Source of the DNA: Crotalaria pallida
Lineage: Eukaryota; Streptophyta; Magnoliopsida; Fabales; Fabaceae
Assembly: GCA_037953625.1 (NCBI GenBank)
Contig: CM075651.1
Span: 65,644,501-65,708,500, forward strand
Direction of reading: 5' to 3'
Length of the DNA stretch: 64,000 nucleotides
This document shows positions 23,693 through 34,569 of this stretch, one piece after another. The notes beneath the pieces were generated by a model. That model was given only the letters and a program-made list of their open reading frames with translations. It made no database searches and was not told the origin of the DNA. Within the stretch, counting starts at the first letter, position 1, and every line of letters starts with the position of its first letter. A program made the position numbers and the translations under genes.

Positions 23693-25549
23693 ATGGCAAA
23701 CGATAAGGCTGATCAAGGAGACCTCCGCTGTTGCCTTCGTGGGAGGCCACCCAAGAACGGGGGAAACGTTAGGGACCGGATCGCCCTAGGAAGACCAACT
23801 GAGGGCGATCAGGCTGATGTTCCTCCAATTCCACCAGTTCCTCCGGTGGGTCAGACGCAGGCCATGGTTCCTCCGGTTACTCAGGCACAAGCCACCGTCA
23901 CTCCTCGCATGGAAGGCGGCGGAGGGCGATCCAACCCTCGTACTGTTCCAGATGGCCATGTTTTAGAATGGCACGATACTGCAGATTCTGGACCACATCA
24001 ATCTCGGAGGGCCCCTGCTGGATCACGAACTGGGGAGGATCGGCGAGTTGAGCGTTCCGCTCATCGTGATCATTCCCGAGCCAAGCGATCTGACAGGGAG
24101 ATACCTCACTTGACAAGGGGTCTTTTTGGAACGTTTCAAGGTGGTCAACGTTCTCAAACAGAGGGCAGGTCTTACATGACTACCTCTTCGGCCCGAAGAA
24201 GAGAAGAATCAATTATGGAAATTCTGAGGACTCAGACCTCCCTGATTGAAAAACAGAATCAGGCTATTGCTGCTCTTCAGCAGCAGAGCATGGCAAGAAC
24301 TGCCGAGCAAGGCCCTAATGTGGCTCTCGGCAACCCGAGTAATCTTCCTCCCCTACCCCTCAACTTGAATAGGGTTCCTGAGCGTGTTGTTGGGGAACCT
24401 CATCCTGGACATCCTTTCACTGTTGAAATTATGGCATTTCAAACCCCACAGACTTATGTGGGCCATCAAAATATCCCTCGGTACACCGGGACGACTGATC
24501 CGATGGACCACATTGCGGCTTACGAGTCTTCCATGATGTTTTATGGAGGAGGGGATTTCATGAAGTGCCGTGCTTTCTCAATGACCTTGGGCTCGACACC
24601 TTTGAGGTGGTTTAATTCCCTGCCTGCTAATTCAATTCACTCTTGGGCTGAGCTTAGAAGAGCATTCTTAAACAGATGCACAGCCAGTATGTCACAGCCG
24701 AAGTCAGATCATTCACTAGCTGGAGTCGCCCAGAGGCCTGACGAGTCTCTACGCGACTACCTAGCTCGGTACCAACAAGAGGCTAGTGGCATATCAGGAT
24801 TGCAATCTGGAGTATCTGTCCTCTTGCTCACTCAAGGCTTGCGAGATGGAGGTTTCAAGGATTGTTTGATTGGAGAACCACCCAAGGATATGGCCGAACT
24901 TAGGGAAAGGTCCAGGAAGTTTGTTAATCTGGAAGAATTTCATAGGATTAGTACCGCGGCACGAGGTAAAGAAGAACGTCAAGAGCAGCGCCCTCGTCAA
25001 AACGATCCTCGCCAAAGCGATCGTTTTCGAGATAGCAGGGGGAGGAAGGACAAAAGAGAAAGAGGTGAAAAACTGCCTCCAAAAGGCAAATACGATGAGT
25101 ATACCCAGCTCACAGTCCCGAGGAGTCATATCCTTCGTGAGACTATGCATACCGAGATGCGCAATATCACTCGGCCTCCGACTTTGCGAAGAGCTGCTCA
25201 AAAGGACAAGACGAAGTATTGTGACCGTCATGGCGGATGGGGGCATACCACTGATCAGTGTACTATGCTAAAGGACTTGATTGAAGAAATGGTAAGGGAT
25301 GGAAAGCTTCAACAATACATTGGCGAAGCATTGCGGAAACGAGCTAAAAGAAAAAGTCACTCCCCACCAAGATCCGAGCAGAAACAAAGGAACAGCAGCC
25401 CCTCACCACCCGCAGGTGGAGCCTCTACCCCACTATCCGAGCAGGATAAAGGTAGAGAGACTTTTTTGATTAACACCATTGCCGGAGGGTTTGCAGGTGG
25501 AGGGGAAAAGAGAGGTGATCGAAAGAAGTATGTAGGGCAAGTCCTTTAA
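23693..25549 (+). CDS. Gag of Tat-type element
   Basis: This is a 618-residue capsid/nucleocapsid precursor. A disordered, Pro- and Arg-rich N-terminus runs to about residue 245. A retrotransposon Gag core follows (about 255-400), with FMKCRAFSMTLG, LRWFNSLP and SWAELRRAFLNRC. Then comes a Lys/Arg-rich region (430-480) and a knuckle-like CDRHGGWGHTTDQC near 510-523. The start ATG follows the primer binding site by 36 bases. The terminal TAA at 25547 is followed in the same frame by protease, so Gag and Pol were probably one frame, or were separated by a readthrough or mutated stop. Confidence 0.88.
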   Translation: MANDKADQGDLRCCLRGRPPKNGGNVRDRIALGRPTEGDQADVPPIPPVPPVGQTQAMVPPVTQAQATVTPRMEGGGGRSNPRTVPDGHVLEWHDTADSGPHQSRRAPAGSRTGEDRRVERSAHRDHSRAKRSDREIPHLTRGLFGTFQGGQRSQTEGRSYMTTSSARRREESIMEILRTQTSLIEKQNQAIAALQQQSMARTAEQGPNVALGNPSNLPPLPLNLNRVPERVVGEPHPGHPFTVEIMAFQTPQTYVGHQNIPRYTGTTDPMDHIAAYESSMMFYGGGDFMKCRAFSMTLGSTPLRWFNSLPANSIHSWAELRRAFLNRCTASMSQPKSDHSLAGVAQRPDESLRDYLARYQQEASGISGLQSGVSVLLLTQGLRDGGFKDCLIGEPPKDMAELRERSRKFVNLEEFHRISTAARGKEERQEQRPRQNDPRQSDRFRDSRGRKDKRERGEKLPPKGKYDEYTQLTVPRSHILRETMHTEMRNITRPPTLRRAAQKDKTKYCDRHGGWGHTTDQCTMLKDLIEEMVRDGKLQQYIGEALRKRAKRKSHSPPRSEQKQRNSSPSPPAGGASTPLSEQDKGRETFLINTIAGGFAGGGEKRGDRKKYVGQVL

Positions 25550-26112
25550 GTGGCAAGCCGACCAATCCAAAAACCCAGAAAGAAGAACATCGTCATCAGC
25601 TTCAGTGACGAGGATTTTGCTGATATTATCCAAGACCACGATGATCCAATGGTTGTTACAGCCAGGCTCGGCAATTACGAAGTAAAGAGGATTCTCGTTG
25701 ATCAGGGGAGTTCGGCTGACATTATGTTATTGGATCTGTTCTAAGCCTTGAGATTGAAAAGATCTGACCTAAGTCCGTTCGAGGGAAGTTTGATTGGCTT
25801 TACTAGCCATTCTATTGTTCCTCTACGGCATATCCACCTCCCAGTCACCATGGGGGACCAACCGTCTGCTCGAACTGAGATAGTGAAGTTTCTGGTCGTC
25901 CAGGCTCCGTCAGCCTACAACGCTATCCTCGGCCGAACTGCACTCCAGTTCTTTGGTGCCGTTGTATCAACTGTCCATCTAGCTATGAAGTTTCCAGGAT
26001 CCGATGATAAGGTGGTAACGGTACGTTCCGAACAAGAGTTGGCTCGGAAGTGTTATAATATCAGTCTAGGCAAACTGAAGCTTGAAGATGAAAAGATTAT
26101 GCAAGAACCTCT
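25550..26112 (+). pseudogene. Tat protease region, truncated by insertion
   Basis: The frame continues from gag. It encodes an aspartic protease with the VDQGSSADIMLLDLF active-site region (about 25697-25741) and the downstream YNAILGRTALQFFGA stretch typical of Tat proteases. An in-frame TAA follows LLDLF, consistent with CAA to TAA. At 26112 the gag-only element interrupts the frame shortly before reverse transcriptase would begin. Confidence 0.85.
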
Positions 26113-27783
26113 TGTGAGAACCTACAATCGGTGGTTGAAACAACTAGGAAACACTAGGAGAACACCTAGAAGGGGGGTTGAATAGGTGTTAGAGAAACCT
26201 TGAAAGATTTTCGCAAGAAACAAATCAAAACAATCAAAACAAATGATTTTCACAAAAATTCTTTAACCTTAATCGATTAATGACATGAACTAATCGATTA
26301 ATGCCTCTGTTAATGAATTAATCACTTTTCAATCAAATACGAAAATCAATCAATTAACACATATGATCAGAGATAAAGCGGAAACAATTAACACCTATAT
26401 TCTTATTGATTACCTAGGTTATGAAAATGATTTTCCCAAAATCAATTTTGCACAATTAAGATTCAATTCAATCAATTATGAAAAATCACTTTTTCTAGGT
26501 TTTCAACCAAGAACACAATTAATAACAAGAATTGTAAAGAGTTAAGGGTTTAGAGATACGACACAGTGATTTATCCTGGTTCACTTTCATCCACTTGAAA
26601 GCTACTCCAGTCCCCTCTTCAACCAAGAGAGATTCTTCACTATGAGGAATTAGAGTTTCTCAAATTACAAGTAAATGCCTCACAAGACTCCCTTCTTGCT
26701 AGCCTACAAGAGATACCACACCCTTGCCTTGTAACCCTATTGATATCTAATCTAACCTCTTCGTTTGCTTGCCGATACCCCACAACAAGACTTCCAATTG
26801 CTTGCTTCACTACAAGACTTCCAAGTGCTTGTTAACACAACAAGGCTTCCAAGTGCTTGATGAAATGCCACACCAAGGCTTCCAAATAACTTTGCTTGAT
26901 TCACAACCAAGACTTCCAGTTGTTGTAGATAGCTTGCCTCTTGCAAAGATTACAACTCAAATGAAAACAAAATAACAATCCTATGAATCTCTTTCAAAAG
27001 CTATGAAAAGATCAACATGAGAGATTCAAGGTTCTTGATCAAAGAATGTAAAAGTTAAAGCTTTGATCTTGAGAAAGTGAGAGAGAATAGAGTGGCTTTG
27101 TTCTTTGTAAAATGTGTATGAAAATGATTCTAGATGATCATAAAGATTAGGAATAGGTTTATATAGAATACCCAAAAGTTAGGAATGGTTAGAAGTGCTT
27201 TTGAGAAGTGAAAAACTCATTTAAAAACAGTAACAGCTCGTGTTACTCGAGTAACAAAGTTACTACTCGAGTAATCAGTGTAATAAGTGTTCACTACTCG
27301 AGTATTTAAGTTACTACTCGAGTATTTACGCAAGGCTTCAAAAATCTACTCGAGTAATCAGAGCCTTAATCGAGTATTTGCGCAAGACTGCACAATTCTA
27401 CTCGAGTAATCAAGTGGCTAATCGAGTAGTCAGTTCAAAAAACACTTAAAAACTTGTTTTCTCAAAATCTAAACCTTTTCTTTCAAACCTTTAAGCCACC
27501 TATTGATTTTAGGCAAAGTAAATACTCAAAATATGATATAATCATGCAATCAAAAGAGATTCACTACCCTCTAATATACTCTACCCAAACTCATAAACTA
27601 AAAGACTTGTGAGGCAAAAGATAAAACAATAAAACACAAACTACCAAACTAAGTCTTCATGAGTTGGCTCTCTCTTCATTATTTGATGTTTGTTGTTGCT
27701 TGTTGAGCTTGAACTTGATCAACACATTTGAGCTTGTTCAAAACCTTTTGGCATTTATCAAAACATTCTTCATGGATCTTACA
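26113..27783 (-). mobile_element. 3' LTR of gag-only element, copy 1
   Basis: The element lies on the minus strand, so this left LTR is its 3' LTR. It runs TGTGAGAACC to GGATCTTACA on the plus strand (1671 bases) and closely matches 30360-32023. It holds TTAATCGATTAA palindromes (26271-26305), an imperfect repeat of AAGACTTCCAAKTGCTTG (26780-26925) and eight CTCGAG-type palindromes (27238-27430). A minus-strand TATA box, CTATATAAACC, lies near 27160. On the element's sense strand the LTR end carries CCTATTCAACCCCCCTTC, as in the Sirevirus LTR. Confidence 0.9.
27238..27440. repeat. TACTCGAGTA palindrome array (gag-only LTR)
   Basis: Eight palindromic sites lie within about 200 bases. Six are TACTCGAGTA or TTACTCGAGTAA type and two are degenerate (AATCGAGTA). 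They lie just upstream of the LTR TATA box on the element's own strand, inside U3. The same array is at 31478-31680 and, reshuffled, at 61250-61415. Confidence 0.9.
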
Positions 27784-28493
27784 ATCTCCCCCTTTTTGAA
27801 AATGACAAACATGTTTTGAAATTATGAAGTTCATTGAAATTTTTGATGCTTGAACCATTTGATCACTTGGTGAGACTCTTGCTCCCCCTCAATAAATGCT
27901 TTTGACATTTGAAATCTAATTGAGATAAAAGCTTGATTCTCTCCCTATCTCCAACAACTTTGTTCAACCTACATAAAAACAACAAAACAAACCTTTCTCC
28001 AAACAAATATACCATTTCATTTCTCCCCAAAATGGTCAAAACATAATATTTCTCCCCTTTTTCAAAACATCATATTTCTCCCCCTTTGGCATTATCAAAA
28101 AGAAATATATACCAATTGAAATATAAGATCTAAGCCAAAATAGAGAGATTAATGAGATATAACAACCAAAGCATGATAATCATCTAATGATTACTCAATG
28201 ATATCAATTATAACAAATTGTATACCAATAGCATGATACCAATTATAAAACAGTTGTAAGAATTTGATACCAATAGTATTTTCTCAATAGTATAAACAAT
28301 ATCACATCAAGAGAAATAATACCAATTGACAGAACTATGAGCAATATCCAACAATATCAAATTGAATATACCAAATGTATAATATTGAATGTTACCAATT
28401 TGTTGGATTTTCTCCTTAATACCAATTGAAGAAGCAAATGAATGAATATCACATGAAAGTCCTTTTGCTCTTCAATCATACCTACAAAAACAA
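27784..28493 (-). mobile_element. 3' non-coding region of gag-only element
   Basis: On the sense (minus) strand this follows gag and ends with the polypurine tract AAAAAGGGGGAGAT next to the 3' LTR. Further GGGGAGA blocks occur at about 27881, 28020, 28052 and 28076, as in Sireviruses. The part from 28100 to 28435 carries eight or so copies of AATTGGTAT or ATTGGTATCA (sense strand), resembling the primer binding site core. There is no trace of protease, integrase, RT or RNase H. Confidence 0.85.
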
Positions 28494-30290
28494 TCATGCT
28501 TTGCTTTTTGGTATCCAAATGGTTTTGGGTCCATTTTTGTTAGTGTAGGGACTCTCACCCTTTTTCATCCAAACAAAATCTCCTTTAGGTATACCATGCA
28601 CTTTAATATAACACACATTTGAAGTATGTCCATGAGTACCACAATAGAAACATGTTGGTGCATTTGAAAAATCAACTTTAGAAAAATCAACAACATTTCT
28701 ATGAGACTTACTCTTAGCATTAGTATAACCCAAACCAAACTTGTTTGAATTTTCTCTTTGAAAATTTAACAAAGTGCGCAATCTAATGTCACCATTTGAG
28801 AAACTTGCAAGCTTATTTTTCAAAATAGCATTTTCATCTTTAAGCAACTTGCAATTCTCACAATCAACCACAATATTCAATCTACTAGAACAATCACAAG
28901 AAGAACTAGCATATATAAGATCAAGAGTTTCATTTTGAAGATTAAGCTCATCAACTTGTTTTTGAAGTTCTAAAATCTCTTGTTGATGTTTCAAAATGAG
29001 CTTCTTCCTTTCAATGTTTTTCAAAGCTAGTTTCTTAAATTGTTCATGCATTTCTTCATAAGCATTATATAACATTTCATATTTAGAAGAAATTTCGGAT
29101 TTAGTAAGACTTACATCGCTTTCGTCGCTTTGATAACTTGATTCATCATTTGAACTTTCCTCTTCATCTACTAGAGTTATCAAGTTGAGACAAGCGGCAT
29201 CTTCATCATCCGAAGAACTATTTGATGTGCTTTTCTTATCTTCTTCATCATCACTATTCCAAACTATGTATGCCCTTTTAGCTTTTGAATTTTTCTTTTC
29301 TTTCTCCTTCTTCTTGAGATACTTAGAGCATGAGTACTTGAGATGACCGGGCTTTCCACATTCATGGCAAACTATACCTTCTGTTGAAGTCTTTGTCTTG
29401 TAGTGTGGGGAATTCTTCTCTTTACTTTTGTCCTTGTTAAACCTTCCTTTTCTCCTTAGAATCTTATTGAACTTTCTTAGTAGAAGCTTCATCTCCTCTT
29501 CATCAATGTCCGAATCGGTATCTTCATTATCATCATCATCATCATCAGAACTCTCTTCCTTTTTATATGACCTTTTAGCTTTAAGAGCAATTCCTTTTCT
29601 CTCTTTGTAATTATCCGATTCTTCATGCATTTGCAAACGTCCAAGCTCCATTTCATGTTCTTGTAGCTTTCCGAAAAGTGTTGCTAAGTCCATGGTGTCC
29701 AAGTCCTTTGATTCAACAATTGCGGTAACCTTGGGTTGCCATTCCCTACTTAGACATCTTAAAACTTTGTTAACAAGTTCACAATTCAAGAAAGTTTTTC
29801 CAAGAGCAATGAGATGATTTACAATATGAGTAAAACGCTTTTGCATAAAAAATATAGATTCATTAGGCAACATATGAAACAATTCATATTCATGCATCAA
29901 AGAATTTAATCTAGCACGCCTAACTTCACTAGTGCCTTCATGTGTGACTTGCAAGGTGTCCCACATTTCTTTGGCATCACGACATTGGGAGACTCTAAAG
30001 AACTCATCATAAGATAAAGCGGAGGTGATGATATTCTTTGCTTTTAAATCATATTGAATTTTCCTTTTATCATCATCGGTCCACTTATCTTTGGGAGTAA
30101 GTGTAAGCACACCTTCTACATCTTTTGAGGGAATATAAGGACCATTTTCAATGGCTTCCCAAATGTTCACATCTATAGCTTCTATAAAGATTCTCATCCT
30201 AATTTTCCAATAACCATAACCCTCTCCACCAAACATAGGAGGGCGATTAATTGAAGCACCTTCACCACCAAAAGGATTCGTAGAACCCAT
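28494..30290 (-). CDS. Intact Gag of a gag-only Sirevirus-like element
   Basis: This is an uninterrupted 598-residue Gag with no pol behind it. The N-terminal half is a Copia-type Gag (UBN2-like): GEGYGYWKIRMRIFIEAID near residue 22-40, a CRDAKEMWDTLQVTHEGT stretch, and FTHIVNHLIALG. Then come an acidic serine-rich segment, a zinc knuckle CHECGKPGHLKYSC, a Lys-rich and acidic linker, a coiled-coil-like region and a second knuckle, CFYCGTHGHTSNVC. The C-terminus ends WIPKSKA. It is related along its whole length to the Gag of the Sirevirus at 42579-44513. The start ATG follows the primer binding site by about 60 bases. Confidence 0.92.
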   Translation of the reverse strand: MGSTNPFGGEGASINRPPMFGGEGYGYWKIRMRIFIEAIDVNIWEAIENGPYIPSKDVEGVLTLTPKDKWTDDDKRKIQYDLKAKNIITSALSYDEFFRVSQCRDAKEMWDTLQVTHEGTSEVRRARLNSLMHEYELFHMLPNESIFFMQKRFTHIVNHLIALGKTFLNCELVNKVLRCLSREWQPKVTAIVESKDLDTMDLATLFGKLQEHEMELGRLQMHEESDNYKERKGIALKAKRSYKKEESSDDDDDDNEDTDSDIDEEEMKLLLRKFNKILRRKGRFNKDKSKEKNSPHYKTKTSTEGIVCHECGKPGHLKYSCSKYLKKKEKEKKNSKAKRAYIVWNSDDEEDKKSTSNSSSDDEDAACLNLITLVDEEESSNDESSYQSDESDVSLTKSEISSKYEMLYNAYEEMHEQFKKLALKNIERKKLILKHQQEILELQKQVDELNLQNETLDLIYASSSCDCSSRLNIVVDCENCKLLKDENAILKNKLASFSNGDIRLRTLLNFQRENSNKFGLGYTNAKSKSHRNVVDFSKVDFSNAPTCFYCGTHGHTSNVCYIKVHGIPKGDFVWMKKGESPYTNKNGPKTIWIPKSKA

Positions 30291-30345
30291 TGTAGTTTCT
30301 CAAGGATCTTAACGAAAAAGCTCTATGCTTGTGTCTTTCGACCGT

Positions 30346-30357
30346 GCTCTGATACCA
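30346..30357 (-). promoter_or_regulatory. Primer binding site, gag-only copy 1
   Basis: The sense strand reads TGGTATCAGAGC, matching the 3' end of initiator tRNA-Met as in many plant Copia elements. It lies two bases inside the 5' LTR. The following GGTCGAAAGA is shared with the Sirevirus leader. Confidence 0.85.
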
Positions 30358-30359
30358 AT

Positions 30360-32023
30360 TGTGAGAACCTACAATCGGTGGTTGAAACAACTAGGAAACA
30401 CTAGGAGAACACCTAGAAGGGGGGGTTGAATAGGTGTTAGAGAAACCTTGAAAGATTTTAGCAAGAAACAAATCAAAACAAATGATTTTCACAAAAATTC
30501 TTTAACCTTAATCGATTAATGACATGAACTAATCGATTAATGCCTCTGTTAATGAATTAATCACTTTTCAATCAAATACGAAAATCAATCAATTAACACA
30601 TATGATCAGAGATAAAGCGGAAACAATTAACACCTATATTCTTATTGATTACCTAGGTTATGAAAATGATTTTCCCAAAATCAATTTTGCACAATTAAGA
30701 TTCAATTCAATCAATTATGAAAAATCACTTTTTCTAGGTTTTCAACCAAGAACACAATTAATAACAAGAATTGTAAAGAGTTTAGGGTTTAGAGATACGA
30801 CACAGTGATTTATCCTGGTTCACTTTCGTCCACTTGAAAGCTACTCCAGACCCCTCTTCAACCAAGAGAGATTCTTCGCTATGAGGAATTAGAGTTTCTC
30901 AAATTACAAGTAAATGCCTCACAAGACTCCCTTCTTGCTAGCCTACAAGAGATACCACACCCTTGCCTTGTAACCCTATTGATATCTAATCTAACCTCTT
31001 CTCTTGCTTGCCGATACCCCACAACAAGACTTCCAATTGCTTGCTTCACTACAAGACTTCCAAGTGCTTGTTAACACAACAAGGCTTCCAAGTGCTTGAT
31101 GAAATGCCACACCAAGGATTCCAAATAACTTTGCTTGATTCACAACCAAGACTTCCAATTGTTGTAGATAGCTTGCCTCTTGCAAAGATTACAACTCAAA
31201 TGAAAATAAAATAACAATCCTATGAATCTCTTTCAAAAGCTATGAAAAGATCAACATGAGAGATTCAAGGTTCTTGATCAAAGAATGTAAAAGTTAAAGC
31301 TTTGATCTTGAGAAAGTGAGAGAGAATAGAGTGGCTTTGATTCTTTGTAAAATGTGTATGAAAATGATTCTAGATGATCACAAAGGTTAGGAATAGGTTT
31401 ATATAGAATACCCAAAAGTTAGGAATGGTTAGAAGTGCTTTTGAGAAGTGAAAAACTCATTTAAAAATAGTAACAGCTCGTGTTACTCAAGTAACAAAGT
31501 TACTACTCGAGTAATCAGTGTAATAAGTGTTCACTACTCGAGTATTTAAGTTACTACTCGAGTATTTACGCAAGGCTTCAAAAATCTACTCGAGTAATCA
31601 GAGCCTTAATCGAGTATTTGCGCAAGACTGCACAATTCTACTCGAGTAATCAAGTGGCTAATCGAGTAGTTAGTTCAAAAAACACTTAAAAACTTGTTTT
31701 CTCAAAATCTAAACCTTTTCTTTCAAACCTTTAAGCCACCTATTGATTTTAGGCAAAGTGAATACTCAAAATATGATATAATTATGAAATCAAAAGAGAT
31801 TCACTACCCTCTAATATACTCTACCCAAACTCATAAACTAAAAGACTTGTGAGGCAAAAGATAAAACAATAAAACACAAACTACCAAACTAAGTCTTCAT
31901 GAGTTGGCTCTCTCTTCATTATTTGATGTTTGTTGTTGCTTGTTGAGCTTGAACTTGATCAACACATTTGAGCTTGTTCAAAACCTTTTGGCATTTATCA
32001 AAACATTCTTCATGGATCTTACA
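30360..32023 (-). mobile_element. 5' LTR of gag-only copy 1 (shared by two units)
   Basis: This 1664-base LTR is nearly identical to 26113-27783. On its left is the primer binding site and gag of unit 1. On its right is not flanking DNA but another copy of the element's 3' non-coding region. So it serves as 5' LTR of one unit and 3' LTR of a second, truncated unit. Confidence 0.9.
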
Positions 32024-32508
32024 ATCTCCCCCTTTTTGAAAATGACAAACATGTTTTGAAATTATGAAGTTCATTGAAATTGTTGATGCTTGAACCATTT
32101 GATCACTTGGTGAGACTCTTGCTCCCCCTCAATAAATGCTTTTGAAATTTGAAATCTAATTGAGATAAAAGCTTGATTCTCTCCCTATCTCCAACAACTT
32201 TGCTCAACCTACATAAAAACAACAAAACAAACCTTTCTCCAAACAAATATACCATTTCATTTCTCCCCAAAATGGTCAAAACATAATATTTCTCCCCTTT
32301 TTCAAAACATCATATTTCTCCCCCTTTGGCATTATCAAAAAGAAATATATACCAATTGAAATATAAGATCTAAGCCAAAATAGAGAGATTAATGAGATAT
32401 AACAACCAAAGCATGATAATCATCTAATGATTACTCAATGATATCAATTATAACAAATTGTATACCAATAGCATGATACCAATTATAAAACAATTGTAAG
32501 AATTTGAT
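32024..32508 (-). mobile_element. Truncated second interior of gag-only element
   Basis: These 485 bases repeat 27784-28270 almost exactly (polypurine tract and GGGGAGA blocks). They stop abruptly at GAATTTGAT, where Tat RNase H sequence begins. The rest of this unit, its other LTR and the host element's reverse transcriptase are all absent, so one deletion probably removed them together. Confidence 0.9.
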
Positions 32509-33726
32509 TCGGTCGTCAGCTCAGTTCTGGTCCGGGAAGAATCAGGCAAAGAATCTCCTGTTTATTTTGTCAGCCGAGCGTTACAAGGACCAGAGTTAAG
32601 GTACCAGAAGGTGGAAAAACTGGCTTTTTGTTTGGTTATCACGGCCAGAAGACTGCATCAATACTTCCAGAGCCACCACATCACGGTCAGAACAGCTCAG
32701 CCGATCCGTCAGATTCTCCAAAAACCCGACTTGGCAGGCAGAATGGTGACTTGGGCCATTGAACTTTCTGAGTTCGACATCACTTTTGAACCTAGGAAGG
32801 CAATGAAGTCCCAGGTCTTAGCTGATTTTCTCACCGAGTTCACTGAGCCATTGACGAGCTCAAACTTGGACTGGAGCATTTATGTCGATGGGTCAAGCAA
32901 CAAGCTCGGAGCAGGTGCTGGAATAATCCTGGAGAATTACGAGGGTGTTACCTTGGAATACTCTTTGAAGTTCGGGTTTCCTACTTCAAATAATCAGGCG
33001 GAATATGAAGCTGTAATGGCTGGCCTAAGGATGGCAAAAGAAGTGGGGGCCTGATAAGTGAAGATTTTCAGCGATTCTCAGTTGGTGGTTTCGCAAGTTA
33101 AAGGTGATTATCAAGCTAAGGAACCCATCCTCCAGAAGCATCTAGAGAAGGTGAAGTTCCTATCTTCGGAGTTCGTCAAGGTCGAATTCTGCCACATCCC
33201 AAGGGAAAGCAATGGCCGAGCGGACATTCTTTTTAAACTTGCTTCAACCAAAGGCCCTGGGAATAACAAAACGTTGATCCAAGAAATGGTGCACGGACCT
33301 AGCGTTGTCCTCTCCGTTTCAGTGGATCCAAGTTGGACTGCTCCGATCACGAGTTACTTGGAACAAGGAGTTTTGCCAACTGATCCAATTGAGGCCAAGA
33401 AACTCGTCAGGAAAGCATCACAATTTGCCCTGGTTGATGGAATACTGTTCCGCCGAGGGGTCAGTGGCCTCATGCTCAGATGTTTAGATCCCGCTGAAGC
33501 AAGACAGACAATGGAAGAGGTTCACGGGGGTAACGGAAGTCATCATATTGGAGGGAAATCACTGGCCAAGACGATTCTAAGGGCAGGATACTACTGGCCG
33601 ACCCTGCAGCAAGATGCGATCAATCATGTAAAGAGATGCGAAAAATGTCAGTTCTACAGCGATGTCTACCAGAAGTCGGCCGAGGAACTCCATTCACTTT
33701 CATCTCCCTATCCCTTCTACCAATAG
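32509..33726 (+). pseudogene. Tat RNase H, second RNase H and integrase zinc finger
   Basis: Sequence resumes within the Ty3 RNase H (SSVLVREESGK, PVYFVSRALQGPELRY, to VLADFLTEF near 32840). A second, archaeal-type RNase H follows (WSIYVDGSSNKLGAGAG, NNQAEYEAVMAGL, FSDSQLVVSQV), a hallmark of the Tat lineage. The integrase zinc-binding motif (HGGNGSHHIGG...CEKCQFY) is at about 33520-33655. In-frame TGATAA at 33052-33057 and TAG at 33724 interrupt an otherwise open frame. Confidence 0.88.
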
Positions 33727-33729
33727 GGA

Positions 33730-34569
33730 ATGGATTTGATTGGCCAGCTCCCCACCGCACCAGGACAGCTAAAGTGGGTGATAGTGGCCATTGATTATTT
33801 TACCAAGTGGATTGAAGCCGAGCCTCTGGCAACTATCTCGTCAGCAAAGGTTCATAAATTCTTTGAGAGACAGGTGATAGCTCGGTTTGGAGTACCCCAA
33901 GTTTTGGTAACGGACAACGAAACTCAATTTTCTGCTAAGGCATTCCAAGACTTGGTCAATGCTTTAAACATTGAGCACTACTTTTCCTCGGTCGAGCATC
34001 CTCAGACCAATGGACAAGTAGAATCAGTGAACCGATCTATCATCCAGGGGATCAAGAAAAGGCTCGTCGGTGCAAAAGGAAATTGGCTAGAGAATTTGCA
34101 TGAAGTTCTTTGGTCATACCGCACCACCATACAGACTTCGACAGGAGAAACTCGTTATCGGCTTACTTATGGTTGCGATGCAGTCATCCCGATAGAAAGA
34201 ATCATCCCTTCATTCCGAGCTATACAGCAACTGAACCCCCTCAACAACACTTTACTGTGTGAGGACCTCGTTCTATCGGAGGAAGTCAGAGATTTAGCTG
34301 CCGAACGTGAAAGACACGCCAAGCTTATGCAAGCGAAAGGGTATAATCGCTCGGTAGTACCCAGAGAGTTCGAGGTAGGCGACCTCGTCCTAAGAAGAGC
34401 TGACATTGGCCTCAAGAATGCTAAGGACGGGAAACTAGCTCAAAACTGGGAAGGGCCATACCGAGTAGCTTCCAAAACAGGAATGGGAGCCTACAAGCTC
34501 GAAACTCTCTCGGGAGCTCTCATCAACAACACATGGAACGTGGCAAAGTTTAGAGCATATTTCAGTTAG
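33730..34569 (+). CDS. Integrase core and C-terminus of Tat element
   Basis: The 279-codon frame encodes the catalytic integrase core: AIDYFTKWIEAE (first Asp), VTDNETQFSAK (second Asp) and EHPQTNGQVESVNR (Glu). A C-terminal GPYRVASKTGMGAYKLETL module follows. It ends before the stop TAG at 34567. It inserts cDNA into chromosomes in the intact family. It is in the same frame as the preceding RNase H and zinc finger, separated by TAG where Trp is usual. No chromodomain is present, as expected for Tat. Confidence 0.9.
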   Translation: MDLIGQLPTAPGQLKWVIVAIDYFTKWIEAEPLATISSAKVHKFFERQVIARFGVPQVLVTDNETQFSAKAFQDLVNALNIEHYFSSVEHPQTNGQVESVNRSIIQGIKKRLVGAKGNWLENLHEVLWSYRTTIQTSTGETRYRLTYGCDAVIPIERIIPSFRAIQQLNPLNNTLLCEDLVLSEEVRDLAAERERHAKLMQAKGYNRSVVPREFEVGDLVLRRADIGLKNAKDGKLAQNWEGPYRVASKTGMGAYKLETLSGALINNTWNVAKFRAYFS

